NCBI RefSeq assembly: GCF_000173355.1
Contig: NZ_ABXA01000012.1
Location: 1 to 64,000 of the forward strand
DNA: 64,000 nucleotides
Reading direction: 5' to 3'
Source: Anaerococcus hydrogenalis DSM 7454
GTDB taxonomy: Bacteria; Bacillota; Clostridia; Tissierellales; Peptoniphilaceae
Shown in pieces: positions 46,083 to 55,062 of the stretch. Position 1 is the stretch's first letter. Every line of letters starts with the position of its first letter. The notes beneath the pieces are model-generated. The model was not told where the DNA came from, did no database searches, and saw only the letters and a list, made by a program, of their open reading frames with translations. Position numbers and translations under genes: made by a program.

Positions 46083-46462
46083 ATGTTATTATATAATTTT
46101 TATTTTATTTTCAATATATTCTTATTTTATAATTTTTTGCATACATTATAAATGAGATCTCTCGACAAGCTCGAGATGGGTAAATATGGTATTTATTTGA
46201 AGGCTAAAGTTTGTATTTTAGATTGAAATATAGGTTTAATGAATATATTAGTTTGATAAAACCGAATTAGATTATACTAAAGTAATGATAGACAATGAGC
46301 CGTTTCATATATTAATGAGAAAATATTTGATAATATAAAAAAATGATAGTATATGAAAAATATTTAAAGACTTAAAACCTGATGGGTATAATGACTATAT
46401 AATGATATTTTCTATTTTAAATTGAGATAAAATTTTAACTTTTGGAAGAGGGGTATTTACAT

Positions 46463-46810
46463 ATGAATTTAGCAGATCCTAAAGATATTACTGTTAAAAT
46501 ATTTTTGTTGATTCCAATTATTTTATGCTTATTTTCTTCATATATGATAGATAAGACTAATGGAAATATTATAGCAGGATTTAATACTATGGAAGAAGAT
46601 AAGAAAGAAGAGCTAATAAGAAAAGGATATCTATCTAAAGTCAAAAAAATGACTTTTATAATGAGCATACCTTTAGTTATTGCCTTTTTGTCTAGTTTTT
46701 TTGTTAAGAATATTAAGCTTTATAATGATATTCTTATGGGATCATGGGGGTTATTTGGAATAATTACGATTTTAGGAATTGTAGTTGTTAATTATTCTGT
46801 AAGAAAATAA
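46463..46810 (+). CDS. DUF3784-like membrane protein carried inside a repeat unit
   Basis: A 115-aa membrane protein with three segments. The loop IIAGFNTMEEDKKEELIRKGYLSKVKK between the first and second is the DUF3784-type signature. ATG 46463 is preceded by GGAAGAGGGG; the upstream TTG frame is less likely. It has its own terminator. The function is unknown. Confidence 0.65.
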   Translation: MNLADPKDITVKIFLLIPIILCLFSSYMIDKTNGNIIAGFNTMEEDKKEELIRKGYLSKVKKMTFIMSIPLVIAFLSSFFVKNIKLYNDILMGSWGLFGIITILGIVVVNYSVRK

Positions 46811-46840
46811 TTCCTAGAAGCTTTGAAATAGTTTGTGTAT

Positions 46841-46888
46841 AAAACCTCCTGATTTTGGTAGAGAAAAACTAATCAGGAGGAATTTTTA
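46841..46888. terminator. Terminator after the DUF3784-like gene
   Basis: CCTCCTGATT pairs with AATCAGGAGG and is followed by AATTTTT. Confidence 0.8.
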
Positions 46889-47123
46889 TAACTTATATTT
46901 TTAAAATAGATTATTATTTTTTACTTATTTATAAAATTTTAATATAAAATTCAAAACGAAGTCAAACCCATCTCGAGCAGATAAACAACCGTCGGTTTCG
47001 GTTGTTTATCCCGATTTATCGTATGAAATGAGTCGAGAGATCTCTTCATTAATTTTGGATTTTGATTTATTCTTACATTGAGATTTCTATGATTGAAATT
47101 TATGTTAAGCTTACATAATCTAT

Positions 47124-47152
47124 GAGATCTCTAGACTCGGCTCGAGATGGGT
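47124..47152. repeat. Solitary left end of the palindromic repeat
   Basis: GAGATCTCTAGACTCGG..CTCGAGATGGG with no right end nearby. It lies 78 bases from the end of the M29 peptidase gene. Confidence 0.7.
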
Positions 47153-47229
47153 TAATAAGATATTAAAATAATATCTAAAGAATTTATTTATTTAATTTTT
47201 CACTATAAATTAGATCACTTAAAAAATTT

Positions 47230-48468
47230 TTACGCCCAATTTCCATCAACAAATACATCAAATTCTTCCCCGTCTTTGTAGGCTTTTATATTTAAATCTT
47301 TTGCTCCTACCATAAAATCTTCGTGGATTAGGGAATCATTTAAGCCAATGGTATGAAGGTCTTTATCTTCAACTTCTGTTCCGCCTTTTACTGTTGTTGG
47401 GTAGGCTTTTCCAAGGGCAAAGTGGCAGGATGCGTTTTCGTCAAACAGGGTGTTAAAAAATAAAATATTTGATTTTGAAATTGGAGATTCGTATGGAACT
47501 AGGGCAATTTCTCCCAAATATTTTGCATTTTCATCTGATTCTAGCATTTCTTTTAGGGTATCATATCCCTCTTCTGCCTTAAAGTCTACAACTTTTCCAT
47601 TTTCAAAGGTGAATTCAAAATTATTTATTATTACTCCATTATAAACAAGAGGTTTTACAGCAACAAGCCTTCCATCAACTCCGTCAAATTGAGGTGAGGT
47701 GAAAACTTCTTCTGTTGGAATATTTGGCAAAAATAAATCGCCTTTTTCATTTTTTGATGAAGCTGACATCCAAATGTGATTTTTTGGTAATTTAACCCTC
47801 AAATCTGTTCCGTTTTTTGACTTGTAATGAACTTCGTCAAATTGGTGAGAATTTAAAAATTCTGCCTTTTCATTTAATAAGTTTATGTGGTCATTCCAAT
47901 TTTTTTTGGTTTTTTCCCAATCTTCATCAACACGGCTCACATCAAAAATTACTTCCCATAATTTGTCTACTGCTTTTTCTTCTGGAAGGTCTGGGAAAAT
48001 TTTCTTTGCCCATTTTTTGGTTGGATAGGCAATAACAAGCCATGAAACCATATCATTCATGGTATATTTTACAAAATCTTTTAATTTCAAAGAATTTTCC
48101 CTAACAGCTTCTGCTATCTTTTTTTGGTCCAAATCTTTTAATAAATCTGGATCGTCACCAATTATAGAAATCCTGTTTGACCTGTGTTTTTCAAGTTGGT
48201 AGATATTTTTTTCAATAATATAATCTGGAACTTCATTTAAAGTTTCTTGGTTCTCGTAGGTATATTTTAATTTTGTTAGCTCTTCGTCTTTCCAATTAAT
48301 ACTTACAAGTCTTGCACCCTTCTCATAGGCATATTTTGCAATAAGTCTTGCAAGGCTTGGATCTTCCAAGGATGAATTTATCAATACATCTTCATTTTTT
48401 TGTACATTTACACCAAATTCAACTGCAAGTTTGGCATAATTTTCTAATTTATTTTTGTTTACTGTCAT
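47230..48468 (-). CDS. M29 family aminopeptidase (AmpS/PepS-like)
   Basis: A 412-aa cytoplasmic metallo-aminopeptidase. Family landmarks are LAVEFGVNVQKNEDVLINSS near the start, FLPNIPTEEVFTSPQFDGVDG (metal-binding Glu), LGEIALVPYESPIS and HFALGKAYPT, and GLNDSLIHEDFMVG at the C-terminus. The ATG at 48468 (MTVNKNKLENY) has GGAGGG upstream. It is divergent from pepF with only 69 bases between them. Confidence 0.9.
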   Translation of the reverse strand: MTVNKNKLENYAKLAVEFGVNVQKNEDVLINSSLEDPSLARLIAKYAYEKGARLVSINWKDEELTKLKYTYENQETLNEVPDYIIEKNIYQLEKHRSNRISIIGDDPDLLKDLDQKKIAEAVRENSLKLKDFVKYTMNDMVSWLVIAYPTKKWAKKIFPDLPEEKAVDKLWEVIFDVSRVDEDWEKTKKNWNDHINLLNEKAEFLNSHQFDEVHYKSKNGTDLRVKLPKNHIWMSASSKNEKGDLFLPNIPTEEVFTSPQFDGVDGRLVAVKPLVYNGVIINNFEFTFENGKVVDFKAEEGYDTLKEMLESDENAKYLGEIALVPYESPISKSNILFFNTLFDENASCHFALGKAYPTTVKGGTEVEDKDLHTIGLNDSLIHEDFMVGAKDLNIKAYKDGEEFDVFVDGNWA

Positions 48469-48537
48469 ATTTCCCTCCATTTTTTTCATTATACTATATT
48501 GTGATGGTATAATAAAATGTAGAAATGGAGGGAAAAT
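48469..48537. promoter_or_regulatory. Symmetric divergent promoter region
   Basis: CCCTCCATTT on one side and AAATGGAGGG on the other give both genes the same leader and ribosome site. A TATAAT (about 48509-48514) and minus-strand TATAAT-like sequences lie between. Both peptidase genes are probably controlled together. Confidence 0.55.
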
Positions 48538-50337
48538 ATGGTAAAAAGAAATGAAGTTGATATAAAAGAAACATGGAGATTGGAAGATTTATTTGATAGT
48601 GATGAGAAATTTTATGAAGAACTTGATAAAACAGTGAAAGCAAGTGAAAATTTCAAAAAAACTTACAAGGAAATAGACTCTTCCGATAAATTATATAAGG
48701 CCTTAAAAGATTTATCTGAAACTTATGGGGCCATGCATAGGCTTGGATCTTTTGCAGGAATTTCTACAGAAGTTGATGCCAACGATCCACACCCACAAAA
48801 AAGATATGCAAATTTTGGGTCAAAGGCAAGCGAAGCTTATGCAAATTTAACTTTTTTTGATGGACTTTTGACAAAAATTGATGAAAAAATCATAAATGAA
48901 GTGAGAGAAAATCACAAAGATTATGATTATTTTCTAAAAAGAGCCTTGGACAAAAAAGATTATATTTTAGATGATGCTGCTGAGGAAGTTATTTCAAAAT
49001 TAGCCCCAACTTTTGATGCACCTTACGGTGAATATGCGTCCTTGCGTTATGGGGATATAAAAGTTGAGGATATTAAAATTGATGGAAAGGAAATTCCTTT
49101 AAATCACAATACTTTTGAAGAATATTACGAAAGTGATGAAGATACAAAAATTAGAAGGGAAGCTTTCAAAAATTATCACGAGGCCCTTTCTCGTTATGAA
49201 TCAGGAAATGGGGCGATTTATAATACCCACATAAATAATGAAAAAATTCTCGCAAATTTAAGGGGATATGACTCAGTAATTGATATGCTTTTATCCTACC
49301 AAGATATTCCAAGAGAAATTTACGATAATCATATCAATACAATCATGGAAAAACTTCCAAAGCACATGAGAAAATATGCAAATATTTTGAAAAAAGTTTA
49401 TAAACTTGACCAGATGACCTATGCAGATTTGAAACTTTCAATTGATTCTGGTTTTTCAAAAGAAATTGAAATCGAAGAGGCTAGAGATTATATAGTAGAT
49501 GGCCTAAAAGTTTTAGGAGATGATTATGTAGAAATGCTCAAAAAAGCCTTCAGCGATAGGTGGATTGATTATGCACAAAACGAAGGAAAAAGAACGGGAG
49601 CATTTTGCGATACACCTTACGGATGCCATTCCTATATAATGACAACTTATAACAAGGACATGAGCCAAGTAATGACCCTTGCTCACGAATTGGGACATGC
49701 TGGACATTTTGAAAATACAAATAAAAATCAAGATGCATTAAACACAGATGTTTCAATGTATTTTGTAGAAAGTCCATCAACAGCAAACGAAATAACCATG
49801 GAAAGATATTTACTAAAAAACGCCAAAGACGATAGGGAAAAGTTGTGGGTTTTGGATACAATGATTTCAAAAACCTACTACCACAATTTCGTAACCCATT
49901 TTCTAGAAGCAGCCTTCCAAAGAGAAGTTTATGAGAGAATCGATAAGGGAGAAAGCCTAACAGCAGGAGATTTCAAAGAAATTTTTAATAAAAAATTAAA
50001 AGAATTTTGGGGAGATGATGTAAAACTTGTAGAAGGATCCGACTTGACTTGGATGCGCCAACCACATTATTACATGGGACTTTACCCATACACCTATTCA
50101 GCAGGACTTACGATAGGCACAAAAGTTTCTGAAAAAATAATAAATGGAGATGAAAAAGATATCAAAAATTGGAGAGAAGTCCTAACCCTAGGCTCAACCC
50201 TAAGCCCAATGGACCTTGCCAAAAAAGCTGGAGTGGATATGACAAATACAAAAGCCTTAGAAGAAACCATTGAATTTATAGGACAAATAATTGACCAAAT
50301 AGATGAGCTTTGTGAGAAGCTTGGTCTTTATGAATAG
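48538..50337 (+). CDS. pepF: Oligoendopeptidase F (M3B)
   Basis: A 599-aa zinc peptidase that cleaves oligopeptides in the cytoplasm. HELGHAGHFENTN (HExxH, about residue 384) and the downstream glutamate in EIFNK..YFVESPSTANEITME form the active site. The substrate-channel region GAFCDTPYGCHSYIM precedes it. The length is normal. AATGGAGGG precedes the start and a terminator follows. With the divergent M29 enzyme it suggests peptide catabolism. Confidence 0.95.
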   Translation: MVKRNEVDIKETWRLEDLFDSDEKFYEELDKTVKASENFKKTYKEIDSSDKLYKALKDLSETYGAMHRLGSFAGISTEVDANDPHPQKRYANFGSKASEAYANLTFFDGLLTKIDEKIINEVRENHKDYDYFLKRALDKKDYILDDAAEEVISKLAPTFDAPYGEYASLRYGDIKVEDIKIDGKEIPLNHNTFEEYYESDEDTKIRREAFKNYHEALSRYESGNGAIYNTHINNEKILANLRGYDSVIDMLLSYQDIPREIYDNHINTIMEKLPKHMRKYANILKKVYKLDQMTYADLKLSIDSGFSKEIEIEEARDYIVDGLKVLGDDYVEMLKKAFSDRWIDYAQNEGKRTGAFCDTPYGCHSYIMTTYNKDMSQVMTLAHELGHAGHFENTNKNQDALNTDVSMYFVESPSTANEITMERYLLKNAKDDREKLWVLDTMISKTYYHNFVTHFLEAAFQREVYERIDKGESLTAGDFKEIFNKKLKEFWGDDVKLVEGSDLTWMRQPHYYMGLYPYTYSAGLTIGTKVSEKIINGDEKDIKNWREVLTLGSTLSPMDLAKKAGVDMTNTKALEETIEFIGQIIDQIDELCEKLGLYE

Positions 50338-50370
50338 AAAATAGTAAAAACAAAAAAGTATCAAAAAACC

Positions 50371-50399
50371 AAAAGGAAGGAGCCAATCCTTCCTTTTTT
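50371..50399 (+). terminator. Terminator of pepF
   Basis: AAAAGGAAGGA pairs with TCCTTCCTTTTTT. Confidence 0.9.
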
Positions 50400-50447
50400 C
50401 TTTGATTTTTGGGGTAGGAATAGAGTAAGAAAAAATGGAGGGATATT

Positions 50448-51512
50448 ATGGAAAAAGAAATGTCTATATTTGATAAGTTAGAAAAATCTTTAACAGATTT
50501 TGCAAAAGAAGATGAAAATCATGATAGTGATAATCTTGATAAGAAAAATCCTTATAAAGAAATAAAATTAAAAGAAGTTTTTGATGAATTTTTTGAAAGT
50601 TTAGAAAAAAATAATTCTGATTTTTCTTGGGTAGACAAGCTAAATAGAATAGATAAAAATAAAAATGCAGAAGATAAGGATAAGGTTGCTAATATTCATT
50701 ATGGTTTGCCTTCTCATGTTCATGGAAATTACAAAGATGGCTCTATATATTTATGTTTATTTAATCCAAATGTTATAGGAATACTGGATAATAATTTGAT
50801 TTATAAAAGTGAATCTTCTAAAAAGGAAAGTGCTAAAATATGCAGCTTAGAAGATTATTATACAAAACCACCACTATTAGAAGATAAAAAAGACCCTATA
50901 GATGATGAATTTTGGAGAATTATCAATTCTTATAAAGAATGGAAAAATGATGATAAAAAAAGAAAAGTTAATATAGAAAAACTTAAAAATTTAATAATAA
51001 GTGATGAATCTACCTTAACAAAAGAATTGAAAAACCCTGAATTAGGGACATACTATATTGATAATTATTTTGATAAATTAATTAATAAATGTGCAAATAA
51101 ATTAAAAGATACGGATAAAATTGTAAATATGGAATTGTGTCCATTTAGATCTAAAAATGCTAGCACAATAAGCAATGATATTTTAAAATCAGAAATTTCT
51201 TTATTTGCTTGTTATATCATATGGTATAGAATAGGAAAATATATAAATAATAAAAATACCAATAAACCTATTTTTATATTTAGAAGCTATAGTAAATGGG
51301 AAGATATGTTAGAAGATTCTTTATATAAATTAAACAATAAAAAGATAACAAAGATAATTATTAGAGAATATATTACAAAAATTAGAAATGAGTTTTTCTA
51401 TCATTTTCCAAATCAAAGTGGAATGATAAGTTCAAAAAACTTAAGAAAATTTGTAAGTGAAGAAGAATTTGATCATATAAGGAAAAATATAAAAAAGTCT
51501 GAAAATAAGTAA
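50448..51512 (+). CDS. Unrecognised accessory protein, possibly uracil-DNA-glycosylase-like
   Basis: A 354-aa soluble protein richer in A, T, Lys and Asn than its neighbours, with an acidic low-complexity N-terminus (about residues 1-45). The core has HVHGNYKDGSIYLCLFNPNVIG (about 86-108), TYYIDNYFDKL and VNMELCPFRSKNASTIS (about 226-242). The pattern GNxxxAxVxLLLxNPG then ExxPYHSK is what I recall from uncharacterised proteins with a uracil-DNA-glycosylase-like fold, but the match is weak. ATG has GGAGGG upstream. It is flanked by a repeat end, which fits an acquired gene. Confidence 0.55.
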   Translation: MEKEMSIFDKLEKSLTDFAKEDENHDSDNLDKKNPYKEIKLKEVFDEFFESLEKNNSDFSWVDKLNRIDKNKNAEDKDKVANIHYGLPSHVHGNYKDGSIYLCLFNPNVIGILDNNLIYKSESSKKESAKICSLEDYYTKPPLLEDKKDPIDDEFWRIINSYKEWKNDDKKRKVNIEKLKNLIISDESTLTKELKNPELGTYYIDNYFDKLINKCANKLKDTDKIVNMELCPFRSKNASTISNDILKSEISLFACYIIWYRIGKYINNKNTNKPIFIFRSYSKWEDMLEDSLYKLNNKKITKIIIREYITKIRNEFFYHFPNQSGMISSKNLRKFVSEEEFDHIRKNIKKSENK

Positions 51513-51549
51513 AATTTGAAACTTTAGCAATTAAATAAGATAAAAATAA

Positions 51550-51628
51550 ACCCATCTCGAGTGGATAAACAACCGTTGATTCGGTTGTTTATCCCGATTT
51601 ATCATATGAAACGAGTGGAGAGATCTCA
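51550..51628. repeat. Solitary right end of the palindromic repeat with nested hairpin
   Basis: CCCATCTCGAGTGGATAAAC..GAGTGGAGAGATCTC. The loop has ACAACCG..CGGTTGT then CCCGATTTATC, as at 46970 and 62841. ACTTTAGCAATTAAA precedes it. No left partner is seen between it and 47152. Confidence 0.7.
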
Positions 51629-51704
51629 TAAAAAATTAAGAATAGAGAAAAATAGGATCGTAGATAATTCAATGAAAAGAAACATTGATTTCTAAAATTA
51701 ATAA

Positions 51705-51945
51705 AGAGATCTCTCGACTGGGCTCGAGATGGGTTTAATTATTTGATATATTCAAATACTTCGAATTATTTAAAAAAATATATAAATAATTACTAAGAAA
51801 GCCATGATTTTATAATAAATACATAAAATTCAATCTTAAATTAAAAAAGAACTTATAACTTCCAAAAACAAAAATTAAACTTTAGCAATTAAAAATCAAA
51901 ACTCATAACCCATCTCGACTGACCGTAGGGAATGGAGAGATCTCA
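51705..51945. repeat. Dispersed palindromic repeat unit (paired ends)
   Basis: Left end AGAGATCTCTCGACTGGG..CTCGAGATGGG and right end CCCATCTCGACTGACC..GGAGAGATCTC, with AAACTTTAGCAATTAAA inside. It occupies the gap before the CPBP gene. Confidence 0.8.
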
Positions 51946-52037
51946 TGAATTAAGTAAAGCTGGAAATATGTATATATTTAAAAAAAAATCTTTCTTTTGG
52001 GTAAAAATATAAAAATGTTAAATTCGAAAGGAGTTTT

Positions 52038-52714
52038 ATGAAGTATTTATCTAAAAGATTTACAGGAAAATATGGATTTTTTAAATTTATATTTTTACTT
52101 TTATTAATGTTTTTGGGACCGGTTCCTGCAAGTTATAGTATTTTAATTAGGGGAGTGGATAAGTCTGTTTTGTATATAATGACAGGGGCTTATCTTCTGG
52201 TAGCTTTTTTGTTTTTATAATTTTTTATAGGAGATTTAAATTTTCTGGTGGGTTTTTCCAAAATTTAATGATTCTTGTAGTCTCTATTCTTGCAATTTAT
52301 GGACTTTCATTTTTGCTTGATTTAATTTTTGGATCAAATTTAACAAATCCTCAAAATCAAGAAACTATAGAGTCAATGCTGAGATTAAATTTTTCACCTG
52401 CCCTTATAGCTTATATAGTTTTTTTGGGACCCTTAGTTGAAGAGTACACTTTTAGGGAATATTTGCCGGGTGTTTTTAGGAAAATTTTTAAAAGACGTGA
52501 CCAGGATGTGAAGGATATAATTGCCCTTATTATGGCAAATATTTTGTTTTCTCTTGCTCACATGCCTACTGATATTTATAGCTTTTTGGTTTATTTTTCA
52601 ATAGGTTTTGTCCTTGTATTGGTGAGATTTTTTACTAATAATTTAAAATTATCAGGCCTTGTCCATATTTTTTGGAATCTTTTATCAACTTTAATTTTAT
52701 ATTTTGCCCTATAA
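52038..52714 (+). pseudogene. CPBP intramembrane metalloprotease, frameshifted as read
   Basis: The first frame (MKYLSKRFTGKYGFFKFIF..) stops at 52220. Adding one T to the T6 run at 52205-52210 reads VAFFVFIIFYRRFKFSGGFFQNL and runs to 52714. The CPBP/Abi motifs are present: GPLVEEYTFREYLPG (EExxxR) and LFSLAHMP (His), then LSGLVHIFWNL. The corrected length is about 225 aa with six membrane segments. Members process prenylated proteins or act in bacteriocin self-immunity. AAAGGAG precedes the start. Confidence 0.82.
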
Positions 52715-52749
52715 AAAAATCCCAAGTTTTAAACTTGGGATCTCTTTTA
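52713..52749. terminator. Convergent terminator
   Basis: TCCCAAGTTT pairs with AAACTTGGGA, with A and T runs on both sides, between the CPBP gene and the minus-strand membrane protein. Confidence 0.88.
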
Positions 52750-54747
52750 TTCTTTTTCTGTATCTACCTTATTAAATCCGTCATATTTTATCTTGTTTAT
52801 AGCATCAGCCTCGTCAAGGTCTGAATAAGGGGTATGGATATTGTAATTTACAGCTCCATTATTTTCACTAATATCATCTACTTGATAAACTATAACAGTT
52901 TCTTTAGGCTCTAATTTTTCAACTTCATTATCATCATCGTCATATTTTTTGGATACTTTGTCATAAGTTACCTTATAAATATAGGCAAGTTGGAATTTAT
53001 GACTTTTACCATTTTTGTCAACTCCATCATTAGAAATGGCTTCTTTTGGAACCTTGTTTTCAAAAACTCCCACAAGTTCCATTTCAAGATTTTTTGTTTT
53101 AGTTGAAAATCCACTTCCATCAGAAATATATTGGTCAGAAATTTTCTTTTGTATATCTCCTTCAAATTTATCCTTTGTATCTTGGCTAAGGTCCTTGTAA
53201 GAGTTTAAAAATTTATCCAAGCCCTTAACCTTAAATTTCTTTTCGATTTTGTCATCGCTAAAGGAAACTTTGTATGGAGGAAGAGCAGTGTATTCAACAG
53301 TTGCAGTAACAACATCACCGTTTTTTATATTTTTGTCCTTATCCAAGGTGATTTTTTGTGTGTAAGCTTCTTCAATATCTTTTTGCAAATATTTATTCTT
53401 AAATTGACTTAAAACTGGAGCATCTGTAGTTGAGGCAGATGCCTTGGCATAGCCACTATATCCTTCAACATTAAATTTAATATCAACAGCTGAAGTATCA
53501 AATTCAGCATCAGGTTTCAAAGCAAAAAATATTGATTTTGCAGCAAAAAATAAAATTATAGCTGCCAAAACTCCAAGACCAATAAAGAGGTATTTCTTTT
53601 GATCTTTAGAAAGATTTATGCTAGATTCCCCATTTGGATTAGTAGACTTTTTAAAGTCATCAGACTTGTTTATTTTTTCGGTTTTCTTAAAATTATCATC
53701 TACATTTTCATTATCATCATGGGATAAATCTTCATTTTGAGAGTCAAAATTTATTTTTTCATGATCAAAATCTTTTTTTTCATCTTGAATATTTTTATCC
53801 CCATCAAGGTCATCAGAATAATTTTTCTTAAAACCAGAAGAAAAATCATAGGCCCCGTGCCTAATTTCTCCACTATTAGAAGGTTTTTTCTCTTTTTTAT
53901 CAAAAGATTCATTTAAAATATCATCCCTATTTAAAACACGAGTTTTATCAAAATCTTGGTCAGGATTTACCTTATTTTCAGAAAAATCTTCCTTCTTATC
54001 CTTAACTTCATTATCAGAATCTTCTTCTCTTAATTTCTTACTCAAACCTTCACTTGCATTTGCCAAAGTTCTCTTTGCTTCTTTATAAGAACCTTTAAAA
54101 GATTCTTTAACAGCTTCTAAATCCACATCATCGACATTTTCATATTTTTTCTTAGTAAGAGCCATTACCAAAAAATAAATAGAAGCTATGAAAGAAATTA
54201 TAGCTAAAACAAGAAGAAATCCAGCAAATTTTGCCCTTCCAGGACTAAAAGTTAAAATTAAATTTTGTAACTGCAAGCCAAGATTTTCAAACTTTTCTTC
54301 AATTCCACTCAAGGCATCAAAATTAGGATTCATAAAATTGATTCCCTTAAGAGTTGATTTAGCTAAATTTAAAAAGCTAACTAAAGGATGGATCAAAATA
54401 TATGAAATAAGCATAAGTCCACAAGATACAGCAGAAAAAACATATTCATAAAGATTAGCCTTAAAAATAAAAATAGCCACAAGTAGCAAAATGAGATTTA
54501 TAAAAAATAAAAATTTAATAAAACCCATGTAGGAGATCATATCTTTAAAATTATTGATATATTTTAAAATACCAAAACCCAAACTTTCTACAAATCCTTC
54601 AATATTATCGCCTGCAAGTTGTAAAGATTGGTATAAATCTGATATAGATTTAACTTTAGCTAAAAACAAAGCAATTAAAATAACCAAAATACCTTGAATA
54701 GCAATTTGACCAATATAAAGAGCAAGCTTTCCCTGTTTCTTAGTCAT
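52747..54747 (-). CDS. Large membrane protein with acidic linker, unrecognised
   Basis: A 666-aa protein. Residues 1-215 hold about five membrane segments. Residues 215-400 are a charged, Asp/Lys-rich low-complexity cytoplasmic linker. One membrane span (YLFIGLGVLAAIILFFAAKSIFF, about 400-422) leads to an extracytoplasmic C-terminal region of about 240 residues. That region contains FNVEGYSGYAKASAS and GDVVTATVEYTALPPYKVSF, like the repeated beta domains of Firmicutes proteins with DUF4352-like or Ig-like outer parts. AAAGGAG precedes the start. No function is assigned. Confidence 0.65.
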   Translation of the reverse strand: MTKKQGKLALYIGQIAIQGILVILIALFLAKVKSISDLYQSLQLAGDNIEGFVESLGFGILKYINNFKDMISYMGFIKFLFFINLILLLVAIFIFKANLYEYVFSAVSCGLMLISYILIHPLVSFLNLAKSTLKGINFMNPNFDALSGIEEKFENLGLQLQNLILTFSPGRAKFAGFLLVLAIISFIASIYFLVMALTKKKYENVDDVDLEAVKESFKGSYKEAKRTLANASEGLSKKLREEDSDNEVKDKKEDFSENKVNPDQDFDKTRVLNRDDILNESFDKKEKKPSNSGEIRHGAYDFSSGFKKNYSDDLDGDKNIQDEKKDFDHEKINFDSQNEDLSHDDNENVDDNFKKTEKINKSDDFKKSTNPNGESSINLSKDQKKYLFIGLGVLAAIILFFAAKSIFFALKPDAEFDTSAVDIKFNVEGYSGYAKASASTTDAPVLSQFKNKYLQKDIEEAYTQKITLDKDKNIKNGDVVTATVEYTALPPYKVSFSDDKIEKKFKVKGLDKFLNSYKDLSQDTKDKFEGDIQKKISDQYISDGSGFSTKTKNLEMELVGVFENKVPKEAISNDGVDKNGKSHKFQLAYIYKVTYDKVSKKYDDDDNEVEKLEPKETVIVYQVDDISENNGAVNYNIHTPYSDLDEADAINKIKYDGFNKVDTEKE

Positions 54748-54975
54748 AATTTTCTCCTTTTAAAAAATATTTTTTAAAAATTATTCACATAATTTACACA
54801 TATTATTATATCATAATCTGATAAAAATTTCTGGTATTTTTGTAGGAAAATATTTTAATAAAGTAAATGGAAAAATTAAAAATACAAGTCTTATTGTAAA
54901 ATAATTTTATAAAATCTAAAAATAAAAAGTTATTTTTAGTATTGATAAATCAATAAGATTTTTGAATAAAATTTC

Positions 54976-55041
54976 TTGCTATTGAATAGGTTTTTCTATA
55001 TAATAGAAATGAGTGAGTTTATCACAACTTAAAGTGATAAT
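54976..55041 (+). promoter_or_regulatory. Promoter and inverted repeat of the orphan regulator
   Basis: TTGCTA, 17 bases, TATAAT (54999-55004). TTATCAC, 8 bases, GTGATAA (55019-55041) lies just downstream as a possible operator. The preceding 54748-54975 shows nothing I recognise. Confidence 0.55.
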
Positions 55042-55062
55042 ATTTAAAAGTAAGGAGAAGTT

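Larger units (their letters stand above)
46155..47045. repeat. Dispersed palindromic repeat unit split by a gene-bearing insert
   Basis: Left end GAGATCTCTCGACAAG..CTCGAGATGGGTAAATATGG and right end CCCATCTCGAGCAGATAAAC..GTCGAGAGATCTC. The arms match the unit at 45338-45506 up to TTTGTATTTT (about 46219) and again from about 46895. The roughly 675 bases between them hold a DUF3784-like gene and its terminator. The right-end loop carries ACAACCG..CGGTTGT. Confidence 0.75.
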
